Positions 9,634-19,530 of a DNA stretch of 34,109 nt are shown in pieces. The stretch is from assembly GCA_003427395.1 (NCBI GenBank), contig BFEA01000007.1, forward strand, positions 7,366,312 through 7,400,420. Direction: 5' to 3'. The DNA is from Chara braunii (taxonomy: Eukaryota > Streptophyta > Charophyceae > Charales > Characeae). The notes below the pieces were generated by a model that was not told the DNA's origin, ran no database searches, and saw only the letters and a program-made list of their open reading frames with translations. Every line of letters begins with the position of its first letter. Within the stretch, counting starts at the first letter, position 1. Position numbers and translations under genes: made by a program.

Positions 9634-10250
9634 GACGATGTTTGTTTGCTTGCTTGGCTTGTTGTTCCCGAGTTCGTCGAATAGATGTGGTGGCTTCTCT
9701 TAGTAGGTGGTTCATTGTGGCAACCCATTCATTGAGAGAGGGGCAGGGAGTAGATGGGTTGAGCTGCGAGGAGAGCAAGATGTCAGTGGGCAAGCGAGGA
9801 TGGTAGCCAAGGTCGAGGTAGAAAGGAGACATGCCAGTGGGGGGGCAGACAACATTGTTGTCGCGATCTCGGCAGCGAAGAGAAGCTGGTCCTAGTTGTG
9901 CTGATAGGGATGACAACACTTATGGAGGATGCGATGGAGAGTATCGTTCATCTTCTCTTTCTGGCAATCGGTCTGGGGGTGGAAGGCGGTGCTGTACTTA
10001 AGGGTGGTCCCGTATTCTTTGAGAGGTTTCTCCGAAACTGTGAGAGAAATCGGGAGTCACGATTGCCGATGATGTTTACCGGGAAACCGTGATGAAAGGT
10101 GACGTGGTCGAAGAAGAGTTTGGCGACGTCCTTAGCTTGGCAGGTGGTGGTGCAAGGGATGAAATGAGCGCGCTTGGTAAGACAGCGGACAACGACATAG
10201 ATGCAATCGTGACCATGGTCGGTCTTGGGGAGACCACAAACGAAGTCCAT
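9578..10250 (-). pseudogene. Element B: integrase catalytic core, inactivated
   Basis: The core begins SMDFVCGLPKT (first catalytic Asp kept) and continues with KRAHFIPC, FPVNIIGNRDSRFLSQF and, after a frameshift near 10040, the HPQTD-type segment with its Glu (near 9920-10000), then TGMSPFYLDLGYHPRLP. The second catalytic Asp, expected in an S-D-R-D motif, is Asn (GNRD). The usual VVVDRL is VVVRCL. The frame joins the upstream RNase H/zinc region through a single TGA at 10263-10265 where Trp is usual. The enzyme would have joined element DNA to the host chromosome; this copy could not. Confidence 0.85.
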
Positions 10251-10262
10251 GGAAACAGATTG

Positions 10263-11198
10263 TCAGCGGTGGGTGGGTATGAGGAGATACTGGAGTTTGC
10301 CAGCCTTGGCTTGGTTGGAGGGATTGACGACTTGGCAAGTAGGGCAAGAACAGATGTAGGCTTTAATGTCGGCAAGGAGTGAGGGCCAATAGAGGTAACG
10401 AGACATATTGTCAAAGGTTTTATGGAAACCGAGGTATCTGGCAGTCTTGGCGTCGTGGTGCTCAACCAAGAACCGGGTATGGAGACCACAGACGGAAGGG
10501 ATGCAAAGGCGGCGGGTTCCTTTGGTGTCGATGTAGAGGAGGTGGTCGATGAGGGAGTAGTCGGGGACAGTGTCAAGGTCGTGGAGTTTGGTGTAGGTAG
10601 GGGCGAAGTCGGGGCAGGAGGCGTAGCCATGGGTAAAACGATGTCGAAGAGATTGGGGGAGGTTGACATGAGTCATTGCAGCGAAGACTTTCTCAGGGGG
10701 CTTGTGATCGGGTCGGCGAGAGAGGGCATTGGCAACACCGTTTGTCTTGTCGGGAGTGTGGCAGATGGTGACGGTAAATCGGGCGAGAAAGTCTAGCCAG
10801 TGGGCCTGACGAGGGGTGATATCCTTTTTGGTGAGGATACTGGAGACGACGGTGTTGTCGGTGTGAATGGTAAAGTACTGGCCATCGAGGTAAGGGCGCC
10901 AACCTTTAAGGGCATAGATGACAACGAGGAGTTCCTTCTCATTGGAGGGATAGTTCATCTCGGCAGCAATGAGCTTCTTACTCACGAATGCGATAGGGTA
11001 CTCGCCGGGAGGTGCTTCGGATTGTGTGGGGGAATCCTTGATGGTGGGGGGGTCATGAGGGAAATGCTGGGATAGAACAGCGCCGAGGGCAAAGTCCGAA
11101 GCGTCGGTGGTAACGTAGAAGTTGCGAGAACGGTCGACGATCTTGAGAAGAGGGGCAGCAATGATGAAGTGCTTGAGTTTGTCAAAGGCGGTTTGGCC
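10263..11198 (-). pseudogene. Element B: RT end, RNase H and integrase zinc-binding domain
   Basis: From 11198 down, the frame reads AFDKLKHFIIAAPLL (end of the RT connection), then RNase H with VTTDASDFALGA, NEKELLVVIYALKGW, IHTDNTVV and NALSRRPD supplying the acidic residues. The H2C2 zinc-binding region of integrase follows (EHHDAKTARYLGFHKT and CSCPTC). About 310 residues are open without a stop, the best preserved coding stretch of element B. There is no natural start codon because this is the middle of a polyprotein. RT palm, protease and gag are absent: the sequence stops at the head of N2. Confidence 0.9.
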
Positions 11199-11209
11199 GC
11201 GTTGTCGGT

Positions 11210-11235
11210 GTGAATACCCTTATAAGGGTATCCAC
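11210..11235. repeat. Head palindrome of N2
   Basis: A 26-base inverted repeat, GTGAATACCCTTA/TAAGGGTATCCAC, with one mismatched pair. It matches the palindrome at 7595-7618, but its centre is TTATAA, not TTGCAA, so symmetry was kept while the sequence changed. Confidence 0.85.
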
Positions 11236-11798
11236 CCTCGTTTCTGCAAGTGATAGAGAATAAGTTTGGTCTAAAGTCTGAGTACCCCACGCGAGTCGCG
11301 ACTATGTTTGTTGCTTACGCTGACTGAATGGTTGACTAAGAGTAGTGAGTGTGTGGGCGCGCAGACTTGAGGCGCGCGTGATCTCTTTTCTTGTTGATGC
11401 TTGTAAAGCCAACACGGTTGCTGGTCAAGCTAGTTGTTCCGAATAAGCAGCGACGATACGGGGATCAGAGTGGCGCAGATGGAACGAGGGGTTGAGGGCC
11501 CAGCGGGGCTATTCCCCTTGGGTCTGTAGGCGGCGGTGTCAGAACGGTACCAGCAGTTCCTTTTTTCTCATCGTCATATTCTGACGATTAAAAGTTCTAA
11601 ATAATTTATTATTTATTGTCGTATTATTATTTTTGCTCCGGGCGTTCTTTGACTCAAACGCGACGCTGGATTTGGAGGCCGACGCGGCAGTCGAGGACCT
11701 TGAGCGCGTGCCTCTTTTGTTTGACTTATAGGTTCCCGCACGTCGGAATGTTGACGAAATTCCTCTGTCCAACCCATCCTAAAAAGTGGACCGAGGGG

Positions 11799-12510
11799 TT
11801 CAACGTGCATGCGAGACGATGGGTGATTAGCCCACGGCCGGAAGGAACTTCATTGGCGGGACTTTTTGCGGGAGCACCGTCCGTTCCTCGCCATCCGCGG
11901 TGGAGAGGTTGGGTATGCGTATGCCCGTGAAAACCCTCCTCCACTTCGGTCTTCAAAGTTCTCGTTTGAATGTTTGCTACTATCACCAAGATCCGAACAG
12001 AGGCCAGCTTCACCTAGGACCGGTTACAGGTTTGTAGCAGGCCCGTACCCACGACCTGGTGATTACTGTGAGAGGAAGTGTGCCCATTGGGAGCCTAAGG
12101 GAGTGGTAAGCCCTGTCTAAGCAAAAATGAGAAAGAGGAGTTCAACGTGGATGCAAAGCCGGTGGGCGGTTAGCCTCCAAAGTGGAAGAAACCTGAGCCG
12201 CGGGGATTGCCGCTGGTGCGCTGTCCGCCAACCATGATCTGTCGTGAGAGGTTTGGGTGTGAGTATGTGCGTCGGGCCCTATAAGGCGTTGAACTATGCC
12301 CGGGCCACAGTCGGGGCACCAGGGTGGAGGTCGCAGTGTGACCTTCTTACATGGGACCCTCCTCCGCGACGGTCTTCAAAGTTCCCATATGAATGTCTAC
12401 TACTATCACCGGGACCTGCATCAGGCCCGGGCCACTTAGACCCTCGCCCAGGCTCCGCAGCAAGCCGTGTCCTCGACAGCGTGTCAAGGCTGTCCCCTTG
12501 GGAGCTTACC
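11799..12510 (+). repeat. Internal tandem duplication of about 340-420 bp in N2
   Basis: TTCAACGTG(C/G)ATGC occurs at 11799 and 12141, and GGTCTTCAAAGTTC at 11948 and 12371. Both are followed by a CTACTATCACC motif and end near CTTGGGAGC or CATTGGGAGC. The second unit carries about 75 extra bases. N3 has a single such unit (about 14785-15120), so the duplication is private to N2. Confidence 0.75.
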
Positions 12511-12744
12511 CGTTGTGGGCCCGAGGTGGTGGCGGATGCTGTCGAAGAGGAGTTAGTAGGAGGCTGTGGCGGGTCGGCAGTAGTATGCGTTGGACACAGG
12601 CCGTCGGACAGGGCATAGGGACGGAAGGCTAATCGGGCCGTCGGGAAGTCGACCTCTTGTTGGAATATCGCCTGCGGCGACCTGACCGGACTGCGCTGGG
12701 CATTGCGGGCCGCTACGGTCAGGTGTTGCACTAGTAGCAAAAAG

Positions 12745-12790
12745 GGACAAAGCAAAAAAAAAGAAAAAAAAAAAGAGAAAAAAGGGGAAC
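12745..12790 (+). repeat. A-rich tract in N2
   Basis: A run of A with occasional G (46 bases). No retroposon body with a Pol III promoter could be seen ending here, so it is listed only as low-complexity sequence. Confidence 0.7.
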
Positions 12791-13260
12791 GAATCGAAGC
12801 AGGCTTTTACGCAGGGTGCATGCAAGGTGAGAAGAGTATGGCGAAGCTATGGAGGAGTCGGGCGGAGTCTGGGAGACATCGCTCTCTCGATTCTTAGCGA
12901 AATCGGGAGGGGGAGGATGCCATCCCGGGGGTTTGGCCCCGGGCGAATCGTATGAACATGTTAGTTTAGTGCTAGGTGAATGGATTAGGAAGTCAGCAAG
13001 AAAAGTCGCGCGCTAGAGGAGAACGAGGGAGATGGAGAATAAAGTTTGCCATAACTCGGTCAATTCTTGATTGTTTTTGGCGATATAAGATTAGTTTCGA
13101 GGGTTTTCGGGGTGGGCGACCCCGAAACTAAAGTTAGATTAGTAGGAAAGTTAGTAATAAGAAGGTTAGTAAGAAAGAGCTTGCGCAGGGGTGTAGCGAT
13201 GGCGAGGAGCAAAGAGGAGGAGAATGGAAAGATTTCACGTGTTGTTAGGCGGATTTGAAT

Positions 13261-14228
13261 GGAAAGAGGGTTAAACTGATTATGTTTTTCAAGAGAAAAG
13301 GGACATCCCCTTTTATCATTTGCTTTTTAGAGTTTTTATGGTTAAACGTTGTAATCCGTGGCAATCGTCAAAATCAAACCCTTGATTTCTTTCCAGGCCC
13401 TAGATGATGGAGCTGGTCTCCAGCGCAATAAGAGACGATTGCCACCACATGTATGAACCTGTGTACCACCCACACTCCGCAGGGTGCAGAAGAGGGTGCA
13501 GTTCTCAACCGCACTTGGCGGTTGTTTAGCGTCGAGAGATCAGTCCCTCAAGGCGCGTGTCAGCCGACACTTGAGTGTCGAACGCGACCCTCGAGATTAA
13601 CGAGGATCGCAAGAGTGTGGGTACTACATAGCACGCCATCATTGCGACCACTTGCGTATGATTGCATTGCGAGTCGATATGAGTTACCCCTGCGTCCGCG
13701 CGGTTTTATACCAAGTCTTGCGCGCGACGCCTATCCGATTTCCGCATCGGAGAGTTATGGGATGGCTACTAAGGGACTAGGAGAGTCCTTTATAGTGGTA
13801 TGCGCATGGCGTGTGGGATGCGTCATAGTCGATCGACGACGAGTCGCGCTTGGGACCTCAACCCCCCAAGATGTCGGTTCGCGTGCGGGTCTGATAGAGG
13901 CGTAATACCACGCGTACCCCCTATGCTACAGCGAACGAGAAACGCCCTCGGCTGGTCCACCTCTGCGATTGCAATTGATTAACTTTCGTACTGTGGACTG
14001 GTAGCTCGACGGGGATACGCCGATCGAAGGGAGGTGATAGCTCCCATAAGGTGGAGGTAAATCGTGCCTCACTTAGGCCCTATCCTGTCGTAGGGGCTCG
14101 CGAGAGGTATGGCTGGCGCACTCGGCCGGAGCGGCTTGCGGAAGCTCCATGATGTATTTGCAACGAGCAACAGACCAACTCCTGCGTGACGTAGCCGGGA
14201 GGGTCCCGCGCTGCCTTGGGCGGTGTCG
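13261..14228 (+). repeat. N2 tail segment, direct repeat of 20318-21460
   Basis: From AGGGTTAAAC to GAGGGTCCCGCGCTGC this block matches 20318-21460 in the same orientation. Shared stretches include CTTTTATCNTTTGCTTTTT, CTCCGCAGGGTG, CAAGGCGCGTGTCAGCCGA, GAGTGTCGAACGCGACCCTCGAGA and CTCGCGAGAGGTATGGCT. The copy here has one unit where the second has an expanded tandem array. It lies directly before N3, so N2 and N3 sit head-to-tail. Confidence 0.85.
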
Positions 14229-14277
14229 GACCAATACGCTCGACAACGTTTTGGTAGATCCGCGTGTAGCGCACTAC

Positions 14278-14295
14278 CGCCTTATATAGATGTCC
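14278..14295 (+). promoter_or_regulatory. TATA-like box in N3 head
   Basis: CGCCTTATATAGATGTCC matches the minus-strand CCGCTTATATAGGTATCC of N1 (7239-7256). A Pol II core promoter is plausible; no start site can be placed. Confidence 0.45.
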
Positions 14296-14542
14296 ACTAG
14301 TATCAGACTCAGCCTTGTGCCTAGTGCTATGAGTTACGGTGTCGCACTTATCATCCAGGAAAATTCAGGGATCGAGACCAGCCAGCGGCGACGCAGGAGT
14401 ATCAGAGCAGCACGAAGGAGTCGCGGGGTTAAGGGCCCGGAGGGGCTATTCCCCCTTGGTTTTGCCGCCAGCGGGACCGGAACGGTACAAGTGGTTCCCT
14501 TTTCCCCTGACCATCGTTTTCAATGATTAGCAGTCCTAGGTA

Positions 14543-14544
<2 letters not shown>

Positions 14545-14585
<41 letters not shown>

Positions 14586-14612
14586 TTGTTATTATTTTGT
14601 TATTATTTTAAC
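14545..14612. repeat. (ATT)n microsatellite in N3
   Basis: About 20 ATT triplets with a few TTTTG interruptions. N1 and N2 have short ATTATT runs at the same place (near 6945-6980 and 11600-11640), so the expansion occurred inside N3. Confidence 0.95.
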
Positions 14613-17339
14613 TTTATGCTTTGACTTTTCTTAAATCGGATGCGACACCCGCCGCGGATGGCCGTCAAGGCAATCGAGGACCTTGAGTACGCGACTCTTT
14701 TCGCGGGTCCGTTTCGGTCCTCACGTGTTTGGGATGTTGACGAAGTTCCTTTATCCTGCCCATCTTGAAAATACGGACCGACAAGCTCAACGTGCATGCA
14801 AGCCGATGGGTGGTTAGTCCAGGAGGTGGAAGAAACCTGGGTGGTGCGGGCCCTTTGCGGGTGTACCGCCCACCAGCCGTGAATCGGCCACGGGAGATTT
14901 GAGTGTGTGCATGCGCGCTGCGACTCGAGAGAGAGGTGAGCAGTGTCCGGGAAGCGCGGTCCGGGGCACTGTGGGGAGGCCGCTGCAACGACTACTCACC
15001 TGTGGAGCCTTCCCCACCTCGGTCTTCAAAGTTCTCATTTGCTACTACCACAACGATCTGCACTAGGACCAGGCCTAGGCTTTGCAGCAAGTCCGTGCCC
15101 TCGGCTCCGCAACAAGCTGTGTGTTGAGGTCCTGAAGTGGTGGCAAAGTCCCTTGGGCATAAAAGCAAGAGGCGACTATGGCAGAGCCCACTCTGATATG
15201 GGCGTGCAATCGATCCTCGCACTCGGGCATAGGGGCGGAAGACTTAATCAAGCCGTCGGGTCGAAAGTCTTTTCCAAGATTTTTCGGAAGTAGAGGCGCA
15301 ACGCGAGTACTGCGCTATTGAGGATCAACGAGTTGCGGGGCTGAGTCGAGACGTCAACAAAGGAGAAGCGGGCAGGAGCAAAATAGGTAAAGCAAACGGG
15401 AGCGCGTCGGACGCATTCAGAGATGATGGAGAGAAAAGGAGAAGTAACGAGGGAAGAAGTGCATAAGTTGCCCGATTCATAACAGAATCGGGCGAATGAG
15501 GACACGAAACTAAGGCTTTGGGACCTCGCGAGTTGATTTACGACTTTGGTTTTTGGGGTGATGCGCTTCCACCGAAGTTATCGGGGGTGAAGAAAGTGAG
15601 TCCCGATCGTTCCTTGATGGAATCGACCGAGGGAAGACTCTAAATTGGGGCTCTAGATCAAGGCAAAGCAGAGTGAGGTGCTAGTTTTTGATGTTAGTAG
15701 ATAGGTTTTGAGGTGCGAGAGGTAGAGGCTGCGTCCAACGGCTATGGCGACGGGGGTGGCGGAAGGTGAGTAAAGGAGTGAGAAGAGCGAAGACGATGAG
15801 AGGGGGAGAAAGGATCGAGGGGCATACCTGTGTGCAGGGGCGAAAAGGCAAGCGAGAAGGTGAATAACAGAGGTTGAGAACTCACCTCAGCGCTCGGGTG
15901 GATCGCGCGGCCTCCTAGAAGCGTCGAACGTACTTGGTCTTTCGTTGGCCAAAGATCGACGGGTCGGCAGCCGACCAGTCAAGGGTCGCCGACGGTCGGG
16001 GAGTGCAACACTGAATTTAGTAATTTTCGTTTGTACCATGGTTGCAGAGCTCATGACACGCTTGCTTGTTAAGGACGTCGCGGTAGGAAGTCCCTAGAGG
16101 ATAATAGTTATGGGTTGGGGTCAGTTTGCCCGGTAATCAGGCACAACGGCATGAAGATTTTGCCTCCTGTATACGACTGGTAGATAGTGGTAGCGCTTTC
16201 ATTGTCCTCACTCGGCTAGCTAGTCTCATTGTCGGGCATTGTCGATGTAGGAGGAGCTACCCCGTTGTACCTTCTCGTGTTCTAGCGAGAGAGACATCCC
16301 GACTGAGCAGATGACGGGGCATATCCGTGATCACAAAGGTGGATAGCGAGTTGAGGGCCGAATGGAAGCAGGACTGCGGTCGGGTTGAGATACGTACCTG
16401 AGTTTGCCGCTCGCCTTAAGGCTGTAGTAGCATGCGTAGAGAAAGTAGGACGAACCACGGCAGGGTTTTGCAGCAGGCTCACTTCCGGTCCCCTCACATT
16501 CAGCCTGGGCGAACGGCCGTGGTTGAGGCGGATCGAATACAGGCTTGTAAAGCTCGAAGGAGAGTGAAGGGGCAAACCGTAGACGAGGGTGGAGACTTAC
16601 CCATTGGCCGGTATATTGCTCGTTGGGGCAAATGAGGAACTTGAGACCACCACAAGACCTGGAGGCGTATTCGACGACCGAGGAACTGCTTTTCTCGTTG
16701 AAGGAAGGGAGCTAGAGGCGAGCAGCGGGGCTGGAGGACTTACCTGCTGACCAACGTATTGCTCAGCGCGCTGAACGGAGGAGTTACGAAAGAGCTGCAA
16801 GTTACGGGTCTGCCTGTAGCCGGTACAGTGCCCATCCTACCAATTGAGGTAGCGTGAGTTCGACAGGCGAGGTTGAAGGCTTGCATGGTGACATGTGCGA
16901 AGCCTATCCTAACGATAGGAGTGCGTGAGGCAATTAGAAAGAAGGTGCACATAACAACAGGGGAGTGGTGTTGGGGCGCTGCTCTTCCCGATGGTTAGGA
17001 GTGGCAAGGATATGAGCCACTAGCATGCATGGCTGCCTATTGGGAAGGCGTTGTTTGTCGCGTCATACAGGGTAGCAATAGGCAAGTTGCACGAGCTGCA
17101 CGATTGCAAGCCTACCTCTCCCCTAGCAGCGCCGTCCGCTGGTGAGTGAAGCGGGCAGGCCAGCTACATGGGACAAACCAGGCCGCCGACTAGTATGTTG
17201 TGCGTTCTACCATATGAGGTGGCGGGAGGAGTGCCATAGGCTTGTGGGCTTACCGTTGGCCATTGCACTTGGAGCTGCGGGTGCTGCGGAGTGACTGCGA
17301 TTGTTGAGGGGGAGGTATTGTTGTGATTTGGAGAGTCGC
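14613..17339 (+). other. N3 inner region, no gene seen
   Basis: The left part (14613-15130) matches the duplicated unit of N2. 15300-15800 holds degenerate copies of the tandem unit seen at 5691-6080. From 15840 to 17340 there are short unsupported frames and repeated CTTACC...TTG(G/A)CC motifs (about 16592, 16738 and 17249) spaced irregularly. No RNA gene, domain or terminator could be supported. Confidence 0.5.
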
Positions 17340-17655
17340 CAGAGAGTCAACAACTGACAATCTGACTTTAGTTGACCGAGTCGTTGCGTATTCGGCCACC
17401 ATTAAAGGGCCCTCGGGCGCATGAAGATATCAAGGCCCTCTCCTGCGAGTTGAGTCAATCCCTTTCTTGTATCTCGAGCGTCTGAAACCTCTCTTTCTGC
17501 CCTTCTCACTCTAAGTCTAGTCTATTGGTTCTAAGAGGAAGGCGACGGGCAGGATTGCAACCTGTAGGACCGTATCAAGACTTTGTGGGGAGTCTGCCCA
17601 CCGATTGCAGGAGCTCTGCCGGAACTCAGGAGGAGTTCTGGAGGAAGGGAACTAT
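17340..17655 (+). repeat. Highly conserved block of N3
   Basis: Reverse complement of 3725-3990 at roughly 80-85% by eye, far above the rest of the copies. It contains AAGGCCCTCTCCTGCGAG, CTTCTCACTCTAAGTCTAG and GGATTGCAACCTGTAGGACC. It lies about 250 bp before the hairpin array in both copies, so it may be a functional part of the same unit. Confidence 0.75.
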
Positions 17656-17900
17656 CAGACATACCTCTTTCTGTCTGTATGAACCAGCTACACTCCTGTT
17701 TGACTATCCCCTTTTAGTTTGTCTGTGTATGCGTATGTTCCCTTATGATTCTGTTTCTTTACAGGACTAATCAGACTGAATGGAAAAAATGTGTGTAAAA
17801 TTTAAGTTTCTTTTTATTCTGATTGAAAGTAAACTAAGGGATGAACTGGGGGAAGGTGGGAGGAAGGCAGTTTGCATGCGTTTGACCCGGTCAACCAAAG

Positions 17901-18655
17901 ACTGGGCATTGTTTCTAAGCAGAATGGCCCAGGGCTATGTTTATTGGTTGTTTTCTGACGGGCCAGGCATTGTTTCTAAGCAGAATGGCCTGGTTGTGTT
18001 TATTTTTGAGGGTTTGCCTGGCTGATCTGTAGACCAAGCATTGTTTCTAAGCAGAATGGCTGGTCTGTCTGTTTCTTTTGGGGATTCTGACTCAGGTTGG
18101 GTTGAAAGGTCCAACTTCATGCTTTGAGTGTTTTGAGATGAACTGAGCATTGTTTCTGAGCAGAATGGTTCAGTTCCTTGTTTCATTTTTTAGGGAGGAT
18201 TTTGGTGAAAGGCTAAGAATTGTTTCTAAGTAGAATGGTTTAGCCTGAAGCCACTCCCATAAGTGTAAACCAAGTATAACAGGATGTATTTTATTTATAT
18301 TTGCATGTGAACTGGCAATTGGACATTGTTTCTAAGTAGAATAGTCCAACGTTAAGCCATATCACTAAGAAGAGAAGGAAGAGCACATAGTATAATTGGA
18401 AGTAATCCGGGCAAGCTGAACATTGTTTCTAAGCAGAATGGCTCAGTCCCCTGCCCATATTTTCCTTATTTTGGAGAACAAGTCATAAATGATTAAATCT
18501 TGGATATTAAACAGTTCAGGGCGACTAGACATTGTTTCTAAGCAGAATGGTTTAGTCGTCGCCCAAAAAAGAGAAAAGTAGATGTGCAACCTGTTCGTGT
18601 ATATCTGAAGGCATGTTAGGCATTGTTTCTAAGCAGAATTGTCTAAGAACATGCC
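17901..18655 (+). repeat. Array of nine stem-loops with variable stems and a fixed core (N3)
   Basis: The fixed core ATTGTTTCTAAGCAGAATG (minor variants) recurs nine times, at about 17908, 17969, 18040, 18149, 18219, 18325, 18422, 18531 and 18622. Each copy sits between different but complementary arms: CTGGGC/GCCCAG, CCAGGC/GCCTGG, AGACCA/TGGTCT, AACTGAGC/GTTCAGTT, GGCTAA/TTAGCC, TTGGAC/GTCCAA, CTGA/TCAG plus GGGCA/TGCCC, GACTA/TAGTC plus GGGC/GCCC, and TTAG/CTAA plus GGCATGT/ACATGCC. The core can itself fold (TTCT-AAGC-AGAA, flanked by ATT/AAT). Units are spaced 61-109 bp with unrelated sequence between them. Stem pairing is kept while stem sequence is not. Function is unknown. Confidence 0.9.
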
Positions 18656-18689
18656 ATATGTAAGCTGGGTATAAGGGACAAAGCATCTG

Positions 18690-18960
18690 AGGGTTTTAAT
18701 GAACTATCTTATGAGAATTGATTTGGGAATGGGTGAGAGTACTTACCATTGTGGTTTGGACTTGCATGTGGATGAGTGAGAGCTTTGCTCAGTCTGAGTT
18801 TCAGTTTGACAGGTAGTTGCTTTAGTTACTCGTCACGTGCTAGAGCTATAGGAGTTAGTTTCATTCCTGCATTTTCTAAGCTAACGTTTTTTTACTTAGG
18901 TCAATTCTCGCATTTTCTGGGATCATTTATTATACTTGGCTTTGTACAGATCTTGGAAAG
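18690..18960 (+). repeat. N3 segment shared with N1 (2481-2742)
   Basis: No gene is supported. It contains GGTGAGAGTACTTACCATTGTGG and GTCACGTGCTAGAGC, which read as the reverse complement of the N1 segment. The short frame at 18776-19051 is not conserved. Confidence 0.7.
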
Positions 18961-19510
18961 GTACTTCTCTACGGGAAGCGCTGCCGCCAAGGAGTTGATC
19001 AAATATGGCTTTCAAAGTTCAACTTCTTTCAAAGTTCAACTTCTTGTCTAAGTTTATATCTGACTTAGTAAAAATATGAAAAACCTTTTTTTCTAAGGAA
19101 TGTGCTGCCCAAATTTTTACTAATTCAGGGAGTTAGATAAAATTTGACTTTGGAAAAGTCAGAGTCATTTCAAATTTTATATTTAGCTTTGTATAAATTT
19201 TGGAAAATTACTCCTACAGGAAGCGCTGTCGAAATTTCTAAAAATCTAAAAAAGTTAATCAAGTTTTGTCTTGATAGAACTCAAGTCTTATGTACGAGTT
19301 TTTATCCGACTTAGTATAAATCTGGGAAGTCTACTTCTCTAAAGAAGATGTTGCCCAAATTTTTACTAATTCAGGGATTTGGACAAAATTTGACTTCCTA
19401 CTAGAGTTGAGGGTTATTTAAGTTTTCATATTCGAGCTAGTATAAATTTTGAAAAGACACTTTTCCTACGGGAAGCGTTGCCGAAATTTTTTTAGTTTAG
19501 AGGGGTTAGA
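18961..19510 (+). repeat. 122-bp two-type tandem array, five units (N3)
   Basis: Type A (GGAAGCGCTGCCG-like) occurs at about 18974, 19219 and 19471. Type B (TGCTGCCCAAATTTTTAC-like) lies between, at about 19100 and 19350. A-to-A spacing is 245 and 252 bp and A-to-B about 122 bp, so A and B together form a higher-order unit. N1 has three units in inverted orientation at its outer end. Confidence 0.9.
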
Positions 19511-19530
19511 TTATATTTTGATAGGTGGTG

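Larger units (their letters stand above)
11199..13260 (+). mobile_element. N2: head part of the giant repeat (plus strand)
   Basis: Starts with CGTTGTCGGTGTGAATACCC, the same start as N1, then follows N1 (reverse complement) through GTGTGGGCGCGCAGACTT, a G-rich 'AGGGGTTGAGGGCCC' stretch, TCTGACGATTAAAA, GAGGACCTTGAGCGCG and the CCCGGGGGTTTGGCCCCGGG block. Compared with N1 it lacks about 240 bp that include the TATA-like box (deletion near 11440). It then jumps to the tail segment at 13261 with the hairpin array, conserved block and 122-bp array missing. No gene is supported. Confidence 0.75.
14229..19530 (+). mobile_element. N3: longest copy of the giant non-coding repeat
   Basis: The 5' end is truncated: similarity to N1 starts within the head region near CTCGACAACG, just before the TATA-like box. 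From there N3 follows N1 (reverse complement) as far as the 122-bp array. Unlike N1, it then continues through 19530-20317 into the tail segment 20318-21460, which also ends N2. The order head - tandem units - conserved block - hairpin array - 122-bp array - tail is therefore the fullest view of the repeat, at least 7 kb. No protein domain was recognised anywhere in it. Confidence 0.75.

Noticed and set aside
12294-12755. A 153-residue minus-strand frame in N2
   Set aside because: Composition is low-complexity and GC-driven, and the frame is not open in the duplicated unit nearby or in N3.
13453-13905. A 150-residue frame as a gene in the tail segment
   Set aside because: The matching copy at 20500-21100 has stops and insertions in this frame; it is repeat DNA.
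16805-16875. A tRNA-like stretch with CCTACCAATTGAGGTAG and GAGTTCGACAGG
   Set aside because: No seven-base acceptor stem or proper D- and T-arms could be formed.
17525-17770. A conserved protein encoded by the shared open frame of the 250-bp block (also 3725-4081 on the minus strand)
   Set aside because: Almost every difference between the two copies changes the amino acid and the frames diverge at both ends, so coding selection is not supported.
17901-18655. Reading the hairpin array as a CRISPR array or as integron attC sites
   Set aside because: Spacing is uneven (61-109 bp), the arms vary by unit, no cas or integrase gene of bacterial type is present, and the surroundings are eukaryotic retroelements.
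2094-19530. A single giant DNA transposon with 5-kb terminal inverted repeats
   Set aside because: It is attractive, but N2 and the two tail segments show that the right side is a head-to-tail pair of the same repeat. No target-site duplication or transposase is visible. Three repeat copies explain the data more simply.
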